Of a DNA stretch of 64,000 nucleotides, positions 32,105 through 42,389 are shown piece by piece. The DNA is from Nematopogon swammerdamellus (Eukaryota; Arthropoda; Insecta; Lepidoptera; Adelidae): the NCBI GenBank assembly GCA_946902875.1, contig OX336340.1, positions 21,591,566 through 21,655,565 on the forward strand, read 5' to 3'. The notes beneath the pieces were generated by a model that searched no databases, had not been told where the DNA came from, and saw only the letters and a list, made by a program, of their open reading frames with translations. The position numbers and the translations under genes were made by a program. Numbering within the stretch: position 1 is the stretch's first letter; every line of letters begins with the position of its first letter.

Positions 32105-32200
32105 GTAGCTTTCCTCACGGTTCCACTCCGAGCTATGTGGCTCGACGTTTCGGGTCAAGCGTATGGCCCATCTTCATGAGCACTATTAAAAAAAATAAAA
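32105..32200 (-). repeat. Dispersed repeat sharing GAAACGTCGA
   Basis: On the minus strand CTCATGA (32180-32174), 22 bases, then GAAACGTCGAGCC, followed by CACATAGCTCGGAG, which can pair with the preceding CGAGC. The same GAAACGTCGA occurs in the motif at 30566-30625. The CTCATGA differs from a hammerhead core by one base. Confidence 0.35.
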
Positions 32201-32259
32201 AAATATATAATAAAAAATAAAATATAATAAAACCCATACAGTCTTGCTTGTTCTTGGCG

Positions 32260-32470
32260 CCTAAGGTGCCCGCAAAAATTTTGAGACAAAACAGCTCTGG
32301 CCTGAAATGCACCATGCACGCGACGACGACGACGGTGGCGAGCGGGATTAAGATATTTCGGTTTTCATTCGCTCGCCCGCATTATGCGTGTGTGGGACAT
32401 TCGTGGCGAACGCGCGCGGAGCGGGCCCCCATGCCCGCCCCCCTTAAGGTCGCCTCTGAATTAGCAACCT
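32260..32470. promoter_or_regulatory. CpG-rich non-coding patch
   Basis: Contains a CGACGACGACGACGG run, CGAACGCGCGCGGAGCGGGC and CCCGCCCCCCTTAAGG. No coding evidence. A regulatory role is only a possibility. Confidence 0.25.
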
Positions 32471-33079
32471 GCCTAGTCTATGTATAGTCTGTATAGAACT
32501 ATTTCATGCGTAATTTGCATACCTTTGATAATTCTTAGTGTAAGACACATAAAAGGGAGTAATTAAATAAATTGTAACAATAGCAAAAATGTTACATACC
32601 TAACAGTTATATTCAATTATAATATGAACATATTGTTTAATTATTTAACTTCGATCTATGGATAGCGTTTAAAATAATATAGAACAGTCAGCATAAATTA
32701 GTGCTAACTTCTTTACGTCGTATTGTGTTGTAACAATTAAGCCAAATAATCACAATAGTAAGGGACACCTTATTAAAATAGGATGTTAAATTGAAACAGA
32801 ACAGAACTTAATAATTTATAATCATCATTAGCACGGTTTCTGTCTGTTGCTCTTAAAAACACGTAGGTACTATGTTGTAGTATTCCATCATCGGGGCAAC
32901 TGACAATGACTGCGAATACACACACAGTAAACAATAAATAATAAATATAAAACGCATTTTTTTCTTTATTTATAAATCACCATATGAATCATTATAAATC
33001 ACCATAATTGTTATGGTCGTCCAGCTATCTGTTCTTTCAAAACTTTCAGAAATTGAAAAAAATACACACCTTTATACTT
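32471..33079. other. AT-rich, no feature seen
   Basis: Only a short duplication of AATCACCATA at 32977-33005. Confidence 0.4.
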
Positions 33080-33260
33080 CACGGAGCTGCCGCTACTCGA
33101 CACGAGATGGCGCCACGCGTCTCACACGGCACCCCAGCTGGGCCCGTGAAAAGTTTTCGCCTCAAGAGTTCGTCTGAATATGTTTACTATGGTAATGTCC
33201 GCGCGCAACTTTTTATGACATTTCTGCGAATCTTCAGCGGCTTATGAGATTGTTCACTCA
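33080..33260. promoter_or_regulatory. CpG-rich non-coding patch
   Basis: Contains GAGATGGCGCCACGCG and ATATGTTTACTATGG (a forkhead-type TGTTTAC). Candidate regulatory DNA by composition only. Confidence 0.25.
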
Positions 33261-33704
33261 CTGGTTGCCGCTTGTGTGGTGTAAACAACGAATGGTGTTT
33301 TACCTAACAATATCTATGTAGGTAAGTGGGTTAGGTTACGCTGGTTTGATGGAACTTTTTATGGCTGGTTGTGTACTTGTTGGTTGTTTAGAGCTTAACT
33401 GTAGGTTTATGTATGAGATGCTAATATAAAATATGTACTTAGATAAGTTTTGTGTGTTGTGGTTTGTTATTTATTTTATTATGCATATGGTTTTTATTTC
33501 CCTTACTTTTGAATGACAAAATATAAATATTTAGAAATGAGTTTGAAATAATCATTGTTTTTTCTTTTATTAAATATCGAAATAAAATAATTAGTGTCAA
33601 TTTATAATCACATAAATAAAATATTGCAATAGCAAATAACGTAAGTATTTAAATTATTATGAAAGCTGTAAATAAAATTCTATATTGTTAAAATCCACAT
33701 CTTA
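33261..33704. other. AT-rich, no feature seen
   Basis: Nothing recognised. Confidence 0.4.
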
Positions 33705-33985
33705 TGTGGATTTTACGACATGTTGCGCCGAGCCACCCTTATGGTGTCTAACGACGCCCATGGGCATTCGGTCGTATGCGGGGGTTGCGAATACCATGCC
33801 AGCCCGGTAGGTGCCTATTTAAGCCTTGTTGTATAATGTACTGTATTAATTATGTGAACGAGGAAATAAACGCTATTCTATTCTATTCTATTCTATGTAC
33901 GCTCCGCTTGAAGGACCCGAGACTACTTGACGAGAAATACATGGGCAGGGAGAGCGTTTTAGAGTTTACCGGTTCTGTAGAGGAC
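33705..33985 (-). mobile_element. LINE-B-type 3' end with an insertion
   Basis: GTGTCTAACGACGCCCATGG, GCGAATACCATGCCAGCCC and GTGCCTATT match the LINE-B 3' region. The match resumes at CGCTCCGCTTGAAGG with ATGGGCAGGGAGAGCGTTTT and ACCGGTTCTGT. Between them (about 33820-33899) is a foreign 80-base piece ending in (TTCTA)n. Confidence 0.75.
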
Positions 33986-34349
33986 ATCACCACGTACTAA
34001 GTACGTGAAAAATACGAGTGACCAAATACTTAGAACATTAAAAACATTTGCAAAAATCGTTATACAAAAGTAATCAATACCTATACGATTTAATCTCAAC
34101 TCTGCATAATTCCGTATATTATGGAAATCTCGTTTTATGTACTAGGCATTATGTATTTCCTATAGGCTCTCAAAGTTTAACTAACGCAAAGCTCGCTATA
34201 GCGCAAACCAATTAAACTTCCTCAAAAACATCATTCAGATATAAAAGCAAATTATGAAGGCTTACTGCGCAAACTGATTAATATTTTCCATTAGCAGATT
34301 TCAAAAGTAAATGGGAATCGCTGAAGCAACCCTACCTTTGGGACGGCTC
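33986..34349. other. No feature seen
   Basis: AT-rich, unassigned. Confidence 0.4.
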
Positions 34350-34930
34350 TGCTCACTGTAGGTACAAGCGGGCAGGGAGGGTGTGTAGAACGGTACGCAG
34401 CAGGGAGTGTGTGTGTATTGGTGTGATCGGTGCGGTAGCTTCGCTCGCGGACCATATCTCGCACATTACAATCGTTATCAGCAACCGTTCGTCGAGTCTG
34501 TAGATACATTCCATTTTCCGTATCGCTCTCTCCCTCAACCCACCGCTATATGTCTCGTGTATTCGAAATACGAATAGCGCTCGCGACGTTGGGTTTTCCA
34601 ATAGACAGGGCGCATAGTCTCTACATACGTGCGAGTACGTTCTAACATACGTGTGTAGTGTATATATATGTACTTTACTTGTGCGGCATATGTATGTAGG
34701 AATATAGGTGTGTAAGTATAGGGCGATGGTGTGCTTGTGTGTGTGTGTATATTTATGCGTGTACGTGCGGAAGGTTTGCAGTGTTTGTTGGACACGCGAT
34801 ATCCTTATCTATCCTCACGCTTCGTCCTTTTCACTCGCGTTGCTATGCAACTACAGCAGGCGGCGCGCCGCGGCGGGCCGACGTTGGCTGAGGGTGGATT
34901 ATCATGCGAAGCTTTTCCGGAAAACATTGT
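34350..34930. other. GC-richer region with GT-rich tracts
   Basis: GTGTGTGTGTATATTTATGC near 34737, a TATATATATG word at 34660, and a CpG-rich end at 34855-34890 (GGCGGCGCGCCGCGGCGGGC). Frames on both strands look compositional. A promoter at the 3' end is conceivable but unsupported. Confidence 0.3.
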
Positions 34931-35194
34931 GAAGTGATACAATAATGTGTGAAACTTTCGGCTTACACTGAACCCTTAATATTTGAAATATCATTTCAAC
35001 TCATTCATTAATGATAAAAATTATGGTGTTATATGGTAAGAAATAAAAACTTTTCATAGAATGTTGGAGAAATGAATTTAATTTATTACCTGTTTTTGAA
35101 AAAGTGGGAACTGGTTCACTTCCAAATGTAAAAGTCCTTACATGTAGCTGTCGCTTCAAAAGATGGTTTAGGCTATAAAACACGACATTGTTTA

Positions 35195-35440
35195 CTACGA
35201 CACGCTACGACATTGGCGGCCTGAGCTGTGGTAAAACGCTAAACACGCGAAACGGAGCCGCGGCAGGCCTCACGCACTCTATGTACTTGCGCGCGCTAAC
35301 TACCTACCGCCCGACGGGCCGCCGCCGGCGGTCTATTTCAGTGAAAATTTGTCAGCCGCGCGAAGTATACATAGACGCTCGCCCACGCAACTGCGCGCAG
35401 CTGCAAAGCAATAACCACTTTACACTCGATCGTTAAGGTA
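35195..35440. promoter_or_regulatory. CpG-rich non-coding patch
   Basis: ACGGAGCCGCGGCAGGCC, ACCGCCCGACGGGCCGCCGC and CGCCCACGCAACTGCGCGCA in otherwise AT-rich DNA. The open frame across it has no recognisable domain. Confidence 0.25.
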
Positions 35441-35607
35441 CATTTTCGCACGCAGCTATTGGCGACGTGAAACAGTAGGCTATTAAAGCCCGAAGGTAGG
35501 AACATTTTCTACGGAGTGATTTATCTGTTACGAAGTAACTATTAAGTAATCTGTGGCCGCGGGCAAAATCTAGTGTACTTAATATGAAAGGCGAGTTTAA
35601 AGCCATT

Positions 35608-35896
35608 ATTTTTATGGAAACTGACACGGTTGGCTACATCGCCTACAACATCTGTGATGTCAGCCCATAACAGCGGGTGAACTAGGTGCCATGTAAGTAA
35701 GTAAGTAAGTAAGTAAAAAGTAAAAAAGGGTTTATTTATGTCTGTGCTTCTCTTCATTTCATTTCGGCTACACTGAACTGGACGGAAAACTCGAACTATT
35801 TACATAGCCGTTTCGACCGAAGTGTCGCTAAGTGCGGTGGTACCAACCCGGCCGGGGTAAACCCTACCACCTAGTAAGGTAAGAAGGGAAGGCCAT
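35608..35896 (-). mobile_element. SINE-A carrying a 47-bp insertion
   Basis: Ordinary SINE-A from ATGGAAACTGACACGG to AGTAAGGTAAGAAGGGAAGG, but after GGTGCCATGT (35694) there are 47 extra bases, (AAGT)n then AAAAAGGGTTTATTTATGT. ATGT occurs on both sides of the insertion. The head is missing. Confidence 0.85.
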
Positions 35897-35929
35897 GATT
35901 TAGAAACTAAGCCAAATGATCGGAGGGCA

Positions 35930-36188
35930 TGTCCTGTCCACGCTTCAGTGCGGCGTCGTCGTGGTTCAGTCGGCGTAGCTCGGCTGCTCGGCGCGCATGC
36001 GTACTGGTTGCCACGGCGACGGCACGTAGCTGCCCGTATTCAGTTTCCGTACTCTGCCGTACGAGTGTTGGTGCGTGAGCGTGTGGTGGTAGCGACAGTG
36101 TGTGTGCGTGTTATAGTTCGGACACGATGCGAAGGTGATTTGAGTGCGTCGATCTTTGTCTTAGGTTTACATATTTTTGGCTCCAATG
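35930..36188 (+). promoter_or_regulatory. Promoter-like CpG-rich module
   Basis: Contains GCGCATGCGTA at 35993-36003 (NRF1/Ewg-like), GTTGCCACGGCGAC at 36007-36020 (one mismatch from an RFX X-box) and TCAGTT at 36040-36045 (arthropod initiator type). TTCAGT also occurs at 35944 and 35965. A splice-donor-like AAGGTGATTTG lies at about 36131. No coding potential is evident. A first exon with promoter is a plausible but untested reading. Confidence 0.35.
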
Positions 36189-36189
36189 T

Positions 36190-36516
36190 GTTCATCATCA
36201 TCATCAGCCCGTATCGGTCCACTGCTGGACATAGGCCTCTCCCAAGGCAGGCCACCACACGCGTTCTTCCGCTCTCTCTTCTCATCCATCCACTCCCGGC
36301 TACCTTTTTTAGGTCATCTGTCCACCTAGCCGGGGGGCGTCCCACGCTACGTTTGCTTGTACGTGGTCTCCATTCGAGCACCCGTCTACCCCATCGGTTG
36401 TCGGGTCTACGACAGATGTGCCCAGCCCACTGCCACTTCAGCTTGCCTATTTTTTTACCAATGTCGACTACCTTAGTTCTTTGACGTATCACGTCGTTAC
36501 GGATTTTATCGGTCAA
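36190..36516 (-). pseudogene. RTE-type LINE C-terminal fragment
   Basis: The minus-strand protein (start at 36516, so starts only by chance at Met) contains RQRTKVVDIGKKIGKLKWQW, 'AGHICRRPDNRWGRRVLEWRP', SVGRPPARWTDDLKKVAGSG and a degraded CLGRGLCPAVDR end. This is the characteristic post-RT terminus of lepidopteran RTE/BovB-type elements. The final part is frameshifted relative to the usual 'LGEAYVQQW'. The endonuclease and catalytic core are absent. It interrupts or abuts the CpG-rich module on its left. Confidence 0.88.
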
Positions 36517-36634
36517 AGAAATTCCAATATGTTATATGAATGGTTTACGCTTATGGAAAATGAATGATGTATTTGTGATAAATTTTTAAAAATAATTATG
36601 ACTCGTACTTTGTAAGTCAGTCAGTCAGCGTGTA

Positions 36635-36812
36635 AGCGTCCACTGCTGGACATACGCCTCTCCAATTTTCCTCCAGTCCTCCAGGCCTTCAGCGATACGG
36701 AACCACTGCTTGATACCGTCGTCCCACGTGGCCGGTGGTCTTCCCATACTCCGTTTTCCTGTCCACGGCCGCCAGTGTAGGACACGGTTACTCCAACGGT
36801 TACCGTACTTTG
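36635..36812 (-). pseudogene. Second RTE C-terminal fragment
   Basis: An uninterrupted minus-strand frame reads NRWSNRVLHWRPWTGKRSMG, RPPATWDDGIKQWFRIAEGL and EDWRKIGEAYVQQWT. It has no Met start. Same position in the RTE protein as the neighbour at 36190-36516, but a different subfamily, with intact EAYVQQW. Confidence 0.85.
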
Positions 36813-36859
36813 TTAGGCAGTGGCAAACACTTGTAAATGTATACTAAGTGAACGTAAAA

Positions 36860-36998
36860 AAAAAGTATCCGCGAAGTTTCTTGACTGTTCTTCTTCGCTG
36901 TGATAATCGAACTGGCAAAATGTTAAACGTTAAATGTTAAAATATAACGAATCTGAGTGCAGTGTACTGTCTATGAATGATGAATAAAGAATAAAGAA
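36860..36998 (+). mobile_element. Retroelement 3' end with GAATAAA tail
   Basis: CCGCGAAGTTTCTTGACTG, CGCTGTGATAATCGAACTGG, CAAAATGTTAAACG and CTATGAATGATGAATAAAGA. The plus-strand partner of 30412-30562. Confidence 0.65.
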
Positions 36999-37625
36999 TT
37001 GACTGCGATGTAGCTCTAGCCATTGTCTGAACCTAGGTGGAGAGATATTAGTTCCTTCCCTGAAACATAATAATATAATTTTGCATATCTACAATTTATG
37101 GTTATATAATTTGGAAACGACTAAACAGATTTTCACACAGTTTGAAAAATTCTGTGCGTTCGTTTTCCAAGAATGTTCCAATTTGGCAAATTGGGTATGG
37201 ATAAAGTATAGCTTTTATTGAACTAAAGTGTAACATCGTAGTAACATCGAGCTTTATAGAAAGAGACAATCGGGTTGTAGAGCGTCGTCCATGTCGCACG
37301 AACTCGCAAGTCTGTCTGTGCAAGTATGTTATTGTTAATTATTTTATTTTCAATTCTTGCACTCAAGTCTTTTGCTATTACCTACATACTTACAGTCTAC
37401 TGTATTAATCGACTCTCAAACATTTAAAGTTTGACTGGAAGGAATCTATGTAAGGGATAAGTCTGCCTTTGCACCTCAAGTAATTGTTATATTGTGCTTA
37501 TTTCTGTACAATGTTCTTGGAGAAATAAAGTATTTTAAATATTAGTTGTAAATAATATTAGTACCTATTCTAAAGGAAAACAGGCGTGATGCTATGTATG
37601 TGTGCATTTTGACCAATTGTATAAT
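36999..37625. other. AT-rich, no feature seen
   Basis: No gene or repeat family recognised. Confidence 0.4.
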
Positions 37626-37864
37626 TTTTTTTTCATGTTATCCGATATGGCTGGCTGCTATGCGGCCATATTAAATTCAGTGCGGTGATACCAACCCAGT
37701 TGGCTACAATTTGAGCCTACCACCTATTAAGGGGAAAGGGAAAGGTTAAATTTTTTTCCGTCTGAAAAACAAACTCATTGGTACACTCCGACCGGATTCG
37801 AACCTCGCACCTCTCGCAAGACAAGGCGAGGACGACCTGACCAGTCAGCCACCCGCCGCCGCCG
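37626..37864 (-). mobile_element. SINE-B with internal deletion
   Basis: The tail end is TTTCATGTTATCCGATATGG, the body is deleted from GGCTGGCTG straight to CTATGCGGCC, and the intact tRNA-like head is near 37790-37863 (on plus: CCGGATTCGAACCTCGCACC, 'AGTCAGCCACCCGCC'). The GCC run behind the head is part of the head end. Confidence 0.8.
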
Positions 37865-38509
37865 CCGCCGCGAGCCGCTGTGTTTGTCAACCGCAATCAC
37901 GAAGCGAACGCACTACACGGTACGTCTGTGTTTCCCACACAGTCTTACTCGATAAGCTTTACGTGTGTGTGTGTGTGAGACACGACATAATATCTATAAG
38001 TTTCTAAAGCTCTACACCCGCACGGCTCGATCCTTCATACCGCCCAGCACTCGACAGAGCCACAGCCTTCCAAGCGTAATGTACAGATAGCTACAGAACC
38101 TATCTAGGTACACGTAGGTTGATATTGAAGTCTGTAGGCGGGCCTGCAGGTAGGCAAGGAGAATGTGCAAGGGAGCTGTTGACACACCCGACGGCGACGG
38201 AACGAATGGTCGTTTTATGATGTTTGGGAATAAAGTTTTTAGGCTCGTCTCAGCAAGGCAGCGTCTAGCGGGGTCACGGTCCTTGTGAAATGTTCTTTTA
38301 AAGAATAATGAATACAGAAGCAGATCTGATGTTTGTTCTAAGAGAGGGAAGGGTGGATGAAGCTGTCTTACGGTTTTTCGATGTTTGAGTAACCGAGCGA
38401 ACCTTTCCGTTGCATATAAGATTATTGAGCGTGGAAATTTCAATGTGAAAGATTAAATAAACATTTTCCGGGGAATATATTTTTATTTTATGCTGCTTTG
38501 CTAAGTAAG
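37865..38509. other. No gene seen
   Basis: (GT)n at 37963-37976; otherwise unassigned. Open minus-strand frames at 38012-38606 contain no recognisable motif. Confidence 0.35.
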
Positions 38510-38585
38510 TAGTGCCTGGGCGACCGAGCTTCGCTCGGCGTCTTTCGAGTTTTCCGTGGGAATGTGATAATTTCCTGTGGGAAAA
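38510..38585 (+). repeat. Dispersed repeat fragment (GCCTGGGCGACCGAG)
   Basis: GCCTGGGCGACCGAGCTTCG, then CTCGGCGTCTTTCGAG. The start matches a lepidopteran repeat often written CTGGGCGACCGAGCTTCGCT. Confidence 0.5.
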
Positions 38586-39595
38586 GTTGCTTATCGTCAT
38601 TACCAATATAAATATACACTACATATAATATAAAACATTTATGAATATTTTGCATTCCTTACTCACTATTTTCATATACAAAACATAAGAAGTGAAGTCG
38701 GTTAAAAATAAAATTCAAGAATGCATATCGTTCAATATTTTATCAATACATATAATAAAATATTTATACGAATTAGCTACAATAGGCTAGCTTAATGCTG
38801 TGGGGCGTTCTATTCTAACTAACCTTTGGAATATGGAAAAGTAGATGCAGGCGAACAAGAATATTCTGTGGCAACATATTAAACTGTAAAGAAATATGAT
38901 AAACTACAAACGAATGCTAGATAAATACTTTAATACGCATATAAATGTATTTTACACATGAATGTGTAAATTAATCAGCGGTACTGGTGTACAACATTAT
39001 CAAATTGAACAAGGGAGAGAAGAGGGGAGTTCAGATATGTATGAAATATAAATGTATTTACTTCAGTAAGGATAGGAAATCTTCAAATTTTTTCTTAAAT
39101 ACATTCATAGACGCAGAGGATTGCCAAGAGTAAGTAATGTTAGTAATAAGTTTAATTTTAACCTTATATTACTCCTCATGACAAAGATGACTTCATATAA
39201 AATATTATCAACATGAAAGTAAAAAGAAAACAAAACCCAGAAATCTGTGAATAAACCAAACCGAGACTAAAACGTTGTCTGCACATTTTATATTCTACAA
39301 AATGAATGAAATAATAATTATGAATTGTTGTTTATTCAATATTATAACGTAATCTACGTTAACAAGATCTTGAAGTTAGTGGTAATGAAAGGACACAGTC
39401 ATTTGCCATGATTATTTACGAGGACCCTTTAGGACTCAACGCGATAATTCTTTCGCGATACTGACATAATGTTGATAAAAATCATATCATGAAGGGGGCA
39501 GACTTAAAAGCAGCCGAAATTACCTTCATGTAAGGTTTTGCATGTGCTGTGTCTGCTCCCTTTCAGCTAAAAAAATATTTTTTATTATTACTTAT
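38586..39595. other. AT-rich, no gene seen
   Basis: A weak inverted pair TGAAGGGGGCAGAC / GTCTGCTCCCTTTCA at 39490-39566 may be a small MITE. The rest is unassigned. Confidence 0.4.
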
Positions 39596-39887
39596 ATTAT
39601 GTTGTAATTTATTAGCTGAATAAACGTTTTTCCTTTCTTTCTTTCTTTCATTATCAACGCAAAGTACACCTTTTTCTACCTAATATACGTAAACCACCAT
39701 AAGCTACCAAGTTACCACACTAACGACACGAGTACCATTATGGTAACCAATAACTTTCTTGGTGGTATGGTAACCACTCAATGTTAGTGCTTCGTAATGT
39801 GGGCTTCCGACGTTCTTAAAATCGAAGCCATATCTGGGCATTGATGTTGGGCGTAAAATCTGGTGCTACTCTACACAGTACACACAA
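39596..39887. other. Retroelement-like tail and unassigned sequence
   Basis: TTATTAGCTGAATAAACG followed by (TTTC)n at 39624-39650 looks like a retroelement 3' end. Beyond it, TGGTAACCA words recur around 39700-39780. Confidence 0.35.
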
Positions 39888-40008
39888 TTCTGCTGGCATG
39901 GCACCTAACTGAGCGTGGTTTCGCAAGGAGAGGTGATTTTGGCTCTGTCGACTGCACCATTGGTCTCTCGGCACAGCCACCCATGCTGGTTTAAATAAAA
40001 AAAAACAC
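39888..40008 (+). mobile_element. LINE-A 3' end
   Basis: TCTGCTGGCATGGCACCTAA, CTGAGCGTGGTTTCGCAAGG, GGTGATTTTGGCTCTGTCG and CACCCATGCTGGTTTAAATA plus A-run. Clean 5'-truncated copy of about 115 bp; nearly identical to 3752-3871. Confidence 0.88.
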
Positions 40009-40131
40009 GTCCCTGATGCTGGAGGAAATCACCTCGCTTTTGGAAATCGCCTCTGATTTAGGGACATGAATTGGCCGCATACAGCTGCTGTGTTGAGTCA
40101 GACGGGAGAGACTTGTAATAGATATATAATA

Positions 40132-40450
40132 ACCGTGTGGGGCCGGTATTATAAAAGAATAGCCCCACTGCATCTCCCCCCGTGTATGTCGTAAAAGGCG
40201 ACTAGGGGATGTGACTCCCTTCTTTATATTACTAAGTGGTAGGGTTTAACCCGCCCGGGTTGGTACCACCGCACTGAATGAAAGGTCGGTCGAAACGGCT
40301 ATATAAATAGTTTGTGTTTTCCGTCCAGTGTTCGCCGGCACGACCGAAGGGAAGCACTGACGTGGCACCTAGTTCACCCGGTGTTATGGGCGGACATCAC
40401 GGATGTTGTAGGTTATGTAGTCAACCGTGTCAGTTTCCATAAAAAAAAGA
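40132..40450 (+). mobile_element. SINE-A with C-type head
   Basis: CCGTGTGGGGCCGGTATTAT, 'GAATAGCCCCACTGCATC' and GTCGTAAAAGGCGACTA lead directly into CTCCCTTCTTTATATTACTA and the SINE-A body to CAGTTTCCATAAAA. Plus-strand reference for this head/body combination. Confidence 0.88.
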
Positions 40451-41027
40451 TGGACCAAAACTTCTATCTAAGAGGTCCGTCGAAGGCAGCAGAGACAGTA
40501 CAGCGGCGCAGGCAGCGGAGACGGCTCGCCGGCTCGCCACCGCGTCGAACTCGCCGCGTATTCTGCAAAAAAAAAAAGAATGTTAAGTAAGAAACGCAAG
40601 ACATACTGCAATGCCGAAGGTCACGGCCCGATCGATCCGCTTTGTAGAAAGTGAAACGTCACTACTAACACCGTCCCGCTGCCGGCTATGCTGGTTGAAT
40701 TAATCGCGCATATATTTGAATACATTTTCACGACGCGGTTCGGGAGCGACGCGACGCCAGCGCCGCGGCGCCGCCGCCGCCCGGCGGAGCCGGAGGTGAC
40801 TAGACGCTGCGGTGTCAATGCCCTTTAAGTTTTAACAATTTTGTTGGCACCCCCCGCCCGGCCGCACCTACCCGCGCGGTGAGGTGCGTCGCGTCGCATG
40901 TCAATGGAGTAAGGCGTGTTGTCTTTCTTCCACCCAGCCAAACAGCAGTACCTGCAAGCATTACAGTTGAATGAAATTCAGTTACTAGTTATTGCGACAC
41001 ATACGACAGCAAAATAATATTAAGTAA
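40451..41027. other. No gene; CpG-rich patches
   Basis: CpG-rich around 40490-40560 and 40725-40920 (GCCGCGGCGCCGCCGCCGCC). Frames are compositional. Confidence 0.35.
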
Positions 41028-41287
41028 TTGCTTTTGCCCGCGGATTCGCTCGCGTGAAATTCGTATTTAAAAAGGAGAAAGTAAGTAAGCCCGCTACGGT
41101 ACCTTTATTTCGGCGGGCGGAACAATTCGGTTTGTATGAGAGCCACATTTTAGCGTAACCCGAACCGAATTTATCATATCCTATGTCCCGTATAATCATA
41201 TGTGCTTGTACTAAGTTTCATAGAATTCTCATGATCGGTTTAAGAGTTATGGAAAAACATACATACATACACACAGAAAATATTTCT
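41028..41287 (+). repeat. Repeat D, best copy
   Basis: CTTTTGCCCGCGGATTCGCT, CGTGAAATTCGTATTT, TTTATTTCGGCGGGCGG, TTTGTATGAGAGCCACATTT, CCTATGTCCCGTATAATC, GTGCTTGTACTAAGTTTCAT, GATCGGTTTAAGAGTTATGG and (ACAT)n. Confidence 0.8.
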
Positions 41288-41353
41288 AAAAATCGTAAAC
41301 TTAGTTTTAGTATGATACATAGAGTCTAATCATACACTGATTTGTTTTATGAT

Positions 41354-41490
41354 ACTTCGCCGTGCTGAAGTCTTATCGTGTCGTGCTCAAGCAAATATTT
41401 GTATGGAAAAATTATAAAGTTTCGGCCAGTTTAGTACTAAAATTTCCATACAAATATTTAATTCATAATGAAGCTTGAACACGGCGAAGT
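41354..41490. mobile_element. Small MITE-like inverted repeat
   Basis: Outer arms ACTTCGCCGTG (41354-41364) and CACGGCGAAGT (41480-41490). Inner arms CAAATATTTGTATGGAAA and TTTCCATACAAATATTTA. About 137 bp, non-coding, inserted just behind repeat D. Confidence 0.65.
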
Positions 41491-41545
41491 GTAAAAAAAA
41501 TCTCACGATCGAGCGCCAGGTGAAAAATAAAAATAATAAGTGTTT

Positions 41546-41723
41546 CATAGCCTTTGTAGTGTGTTTCCCGAATCCCGGGTGTCTTCAAACGTCGTATTAA
41601 CAGTTCGCAAATCTGCTGGAATGGCGGCTAACTGAGCGCGGTTTCGCGAGGAGAGGTAATTTTGGCTCTGTCGACCATTGGTTCCCCGGCACAGCCACCC
41701 ATGTTGGTTGACATAAAAAGGGG
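41546..41723 (+). mobile_element. LINE-A C-terminus and 3' end
   Basis: 'TGTGTTTCCCGAATCC', GGGTGTCTTCAAACGTCGTA and the typical 3' region to ACCCATGTTGGTTGACATAA. It has an internal deletion between the FKRRIN box and the 'CAAATCTGCTGG' segment. Confidence 0.8.
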
Positions 41724-42389
41724 GTGATGGCATACCAGTCTGATGGTTGCTATAACTTGCTTAGAAGCACGTTTGATGAGATTCTGAAAGATCTTCACAA
41801 AAGGAATTACATTTGAAAAAAAAATGGTAGCACGTTTGAATAAACATGTCAAACCGGTCATTTAGTACACAGGATACTGTGATGAGTTGCAAGTTCAAGT
41901 TGTTAAGTATTCGAACGGCCGGGTGCAAAGTGGGTATTAGTTGGTCGTTAGATATTTAATTGTGGCGCTGTTGTTTCACGCGCTCTCTGGGCACATCTGC
42001 CTACGTCTCGTCCGCTCGCGTGATCGGCATAATAAGTTTGGAGGCGTCTGCGTAACAAAGTCGCGTGGGATCGAGGGGTAGGTATGGAGGAATGGTATAT
42101 AGACGCTGTCATTTGGGAAACATTTTCATGTTGTGTAATAAGTAAAGTACGTAATGGACCTAAACGGTTCTAGCTTGAGCTATCTCACCGAAACATGTGT
42201 CTGGATTTGCGACACTGTTCATGCCCCTTGCCACATGCCGCCTAACCGGAGTGAGGTCTACTCACACGTCTACACGATAGAACGGTGGCAGTAGCGGCAC
42301 TAGCAATGACCGAGTAGGTAGTATATGAACGTCAATGCATGCCGTCATGTGGCTTGGTAGATCCGGGCAAAGCTCCTGTCGCCTGCTTG
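41724..42389. other. No gene seen
   Basis: Unassigned sequence of mixed composition. The region from 42170 already contains words shared with the following repeat cluster. Confidence 0.35.

Noticed and set aside
35948..36484. 178-residue plus-strand open frame
   Set aside because: Its second half is antisense to the RTE fragment and the first half is the CpG-rich module; no domain or family pattern is visible.
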